A stretch of DNA of 13,950 nucleotides, from assembly GCA_964614855.1 (NCBI GenBank), contig CAZTMX010000069.1, forward strand, positions 1-13,950, in the 5' to 3' direction. Below the pieces are notes generated by a model that was given only the letters and a program-made list of their open reading frames with translations, did not search any database and was not told where the DNA came from. The translations under genes and the position numbers were made by a program. Position 1 is the stretch's first letter. The number at the start of each line of letters is the position of its first letter. Below, in pieces: positions 12,360-13,950 of this stretch. Origin of the DNA: CAWJHE01 sp964614855. Its GTDB lineage: Bacteria > Chloroflexota > Anaerolineae > Anaerolineales > UBA4823.

Positions 12360-13699
12360 AAGCAGAACAGGCCTGGCAAGCCGCCCTTGGTCAGCTTCAA
12401 ATGGAGATGCCAAAGGCCGCCTTTGATACCTGGGTACGCGATGCTGAATACATTTCCTATGAAGATGGGAGTTTTGTCATTGGTGTGCAAAACGCCTATG
12501 CTCGGGATTGGTTGCAGAGCCGTCTGTCCAGTACTGTCACTCGCCTGCTCACCGGGATTATGAACCGGACCGTGGAAGTTCACTTTATTGTCTGGCAAAA
12601 AGAAGCAGAAGAGCTCCAAATTGCGGATTATGAAGAACCAGCCGAAGCATCCGGCTATACAACGCAAAACATTACCCTGAATGCGAAGTATTCTTTTGAC
12701 AATTTTGTCGTAGGCGCCAGCAACCGCCTGGCGCATGCTGCTTCCCTGGCTGTGGCCGAAAGACCAGCCTTTGCCTACAATCCCTTGTTTTTGTACGGGG
12801 GCGTGGGTCTGGGAAAGACACACCTGCTGCAGGCAATTGGCAATGCCTGTACCGCGCAGGGTTTACAGGTTTTGTATGTTTCATCCGAAGAATTTACCAA
12901 TGATCTGATCAATGCCATCCGTTCGCATACAACGCAGGCATTTCGCGAAAAATACCGCCGCATGGATGTCTTGCTGGTTGATGACATCCAGTTTATTGCC
13001 GGCAAAGAGTCGACCCAGGAAGAATTTTTCCACACCTTCAATACCCTGCACGGGCAGGATAAACAGATTGTGATCACATCGGATCGCCCTCCAAAGGCGC
13101 TGAGCACCCTGGAAGAACGCTTGTGTTCTCGTTTTGAGTGGGGGCTGACCGCCGATATCCAACCGCCGGATTTTGAAACCCGCCAGGCGATCCTGCGTGC
13201 CAAGGCGGAACGCATCGGCCGCACCCTGCCGGACGATATGCTGGAGTTGATTGCTCGCCGGGTGCAGTCCAATATCCGTGAACTTGAAGGCGCGTTGACG
13301 CGCGTGGCGGCCTTTGCCGATTTGAGCGGGCAGCCCATGACGCAGCAGTTGGTCGAGACAGCCCTGGTGGATTTGCTTCCCCGCCGGAACGAAGTGCGCG
13401 CGGAGGATATTATGCACAAAGTCGCCGATTGTTTCGGCGTCAGCATGGACAGCATGCTCGGTCGCGATCGCTCGCGTTCGGTAGCCTTACCGCGGCAAAT
13501 CGCCATGTTTTTGATGCGCGAAGAAGCCAATATCTCCCTGCCTCAAATTGGCGAAGCCTTGGGTGGGCGGGATCACACCACGGTGATGTACGGCTGTGAA
13601 AAAATAACCGATTTGATGGAACGTGACGACCGCTTGCGCCGCCAGGTGATTGATATCAAGGAACAATTGTACGGCGTTAACAGGACAGGCTCTCGCTGA
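12356..13699 (+). CDS. dnaA: DnaA, chromosomal replication initiator
   Basis: A full-length 447-residue DnaA. Domain I (about 1-80) starts AEQAWQAALGQLQ and contains the conserved FDTWV (23-27). A short domain II linker (about 81-108) precedes the AAA+ domain III, with Walker A GGVGLGKTH (148-156), Walker B LLVDDIQFIAGKE (206-218), sensor 1 IVITSDRPPKAL (238-249), the arginine-finger region LCSRFEWGL (256-264) and sensor 2 SNIRELEGAL (305-314). Domain IV ends with the DNA-binding signature LPRQIAMFL (378-386) and GGRDHTTV (403-410). It binds DnaA boxes at the origin as an ATP-bound oligomer and melts DNA. Upstream is the AbiE module rather than rpmH, and downstream is a converging gene rather than dnaN, so this is not the classical rpmH-dnaA-dnaN-recF order. 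Confidence 0.98.
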   Translation: MKAEQAWQAALGQLQMEMPKAAFDTWVRDAEYISYEDGSFVIGVQNAYARDWLQSRLSSTVTRLLTGIMNRTVEVHFIVWQKEAEELQIADYEEPAEASGYTTQNITLNAKYSFDNFVVGASNRLAHAASLAVAERPAFAYNPLFLYGGVGLGKTHLLQAIGNACTAQGLQVLYVSSEEFTNDLINAIRSHTTQAFREKYRRMDVLLVDDIQFIAGKESTQEEFFHTFNTLHGQDKQIVITSDRPPKALSTLEERLCSRFEWGLTADIQPPDFETRQAILRAKAERIGRTLPDDMLELIARRVQSNIRELEGALTRVAAFADLSGQPMTQQLVETALVDLLPRRNEVRAEDIMHKVADCFGVSMDSMLGRDRSRSVALPRQIAMFLMREEANISLPQIGEALGGRDHTTVMYGCEKITDLMERDDRLRRQVIDIKEQLYGVNRTGSR

Positions 13700-13729
13700 G
13701 TGTATACTCAAATTGATATATAAAATAAG

Positions 13730-13760
13730 AACGGTGGTCAATTTTCCGACCACCGTTTTT
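13730..13760. terminator. Bidirectional intrinsic terminator between dnaA and the converging gene
   Basis: AACGGTGGTC (13730-13739) and GACCACCGTT (13748-13757) form a 10-base-pair stem with an 8-base loop. On the plus strand T's follow directly (TTTTTCTATTTTC), and on the minus strand TTCTTATTTTA follows, so it can serve both converging transcripts. It begins 30 bases after the dnaA stop. Confidence 0.85.
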
Positions 13761-13949
13761 CTATTTTCTAGTTGTTTTCCATTTCTGGAAGGTATTCTGC
13801 GTCCAGGCGCTGATTGCTTTGACCGTGCGCGCCCAGGGCATCTCAACCACAGCAGGAGGTTTTTCGCTTTCAGGCCAGGGGTCCAGGTCAAACATTTTTC
13901 GCAGGATATAGCGTCCAACCAGATTGAGCGTAGCCAAAACCGGCGCCGC
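13761..13949 (-). CDS. C-terminal part of an unidentified converging gene (partial)
   Basis: The last 62 codons of a minus-strand gene that enters from the right edge, ending at TAG 13761-13763, three bases before the terminator stem. The visible part begins AAPVLATLNLVGRYILRKMF, continues through DLDPWPESEKPP, and ends in a Trp- and Lys-rich segment (ISAWTQNTFQKWKTTRK). Codon use is like that of the neighbouring chromosomal genes. The competing minus-strand frame, which runs through the terminator into dnaA, is much less likely. The N-terminal piece could be a helix next to a membrane. I do not recognise the family. Confidence 0.5.
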   Translation of the reverse strand, partial: AAPVLATLNLVGRYILRKMFDLDPWPESEKPPAVVEMPWARTVKAISAWTQNTFQKWKTTRK

Positions 13950-13950
13950 C

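Noticed and set aside
12245..12823. Minus-strand frame of 192 codons across the dnaA upstream region
   Set aside because: It overlaps the dnaA N-terminal domain antisense and the non-coding region, with no domain signature and no ribosome site.
12775..13530. Minus-strand open frame opposite dnaA
   Set aside because: It is Ser/Arg-rich and antisense to conserved DnaA motifs, with no promoter or ribosome site.
13487..13918. Minus-strand frame of 143 codons at the right edge
   Set aside because: It reads through the bidirectional terminator into dnaA. The overlapping frame ending at 13761 has a natural stop right before the terminator and better codon use.
1..13950. CRISPR arrays, IS elements, rRNA operons
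   Set aside because: No regularly spaced repeats, transposase motifs or rRNA sequence were recognised anywhere in the window.

Overview
The window looks like chromosomal DNA of a GC-rich, probably anaerobic bacterium. The most likely placement is Chloroflexota, class Anaerolineae. That placement is an inference from protein style (the heparinase-like/GT4 pair, the dnaA neighbourhood, the DnaK and SelA sequences) and is not proven by any marker here. No rRNA, tRNA, IS element or CRISPR array is visible.

Layout. (1) 1-3630, plus strand: the C-terminus of a membrane protein, then a heparinase II/III-like protein and a WbuB-type GT4 glycosyltransferase 27 bases apart, which reads as a polysaccharide or cell-surface glycan unit. 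(2) 3695-7876, minus strand: a four-gene run, transcribed from 7876 downwards, of a small four-helix membrane protein of unknown function, selA (selenocysteine synthase), an M24 Xaa-Pro-peptidase-like enzyme, and tsaD (tRNA t6A synthesis). It converges on the GT4 gene. (3) 8039-9967, minus strand: dnaK alone, closed by a strong hairpin terminator and preceded by a hairpin-forming leader; no grpE, dnaJ or hrcA is adjacent. (4) 10219-11879, plus strand: a two-gene AbiE type IV toxin-antitoxin / abortive-infection module, visibly richer in A+T than its neighbours and apparently acquired. (5) 11880-12355: a 476-base non-coding stretch full of inverted repeats, including an element at 12183-12252 that can fold as a three-way junction. 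(6) 12356-13699, plus strand: dnaA, followed by a bidirectional terminator and the end of an unidentified convergent minus-strand gene.

How the parts work together. Most genes are housekeeping (DnaA replication initiation, DnaK protein folding, TsaD and SelA in tRNA-linked translation). The AbiE module sits between dnaK and dnaA and is the one clear accessory/defence insertion. Its AbiEi half probably represses its own promoter, where TTATTG repeats are present, and its AbiEii half carries an intact nucleotidyltransferase active site.

I did not find a convincing wholly new protein system. The least explained parts are the non-coding ones: the structured region upstream of dnaA, the dnaK leader hairpin, and short upstream ORFs that overlap the starts of selA and dnaA in the ATGA pattern. 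These are candidates read by eye, not established elements.
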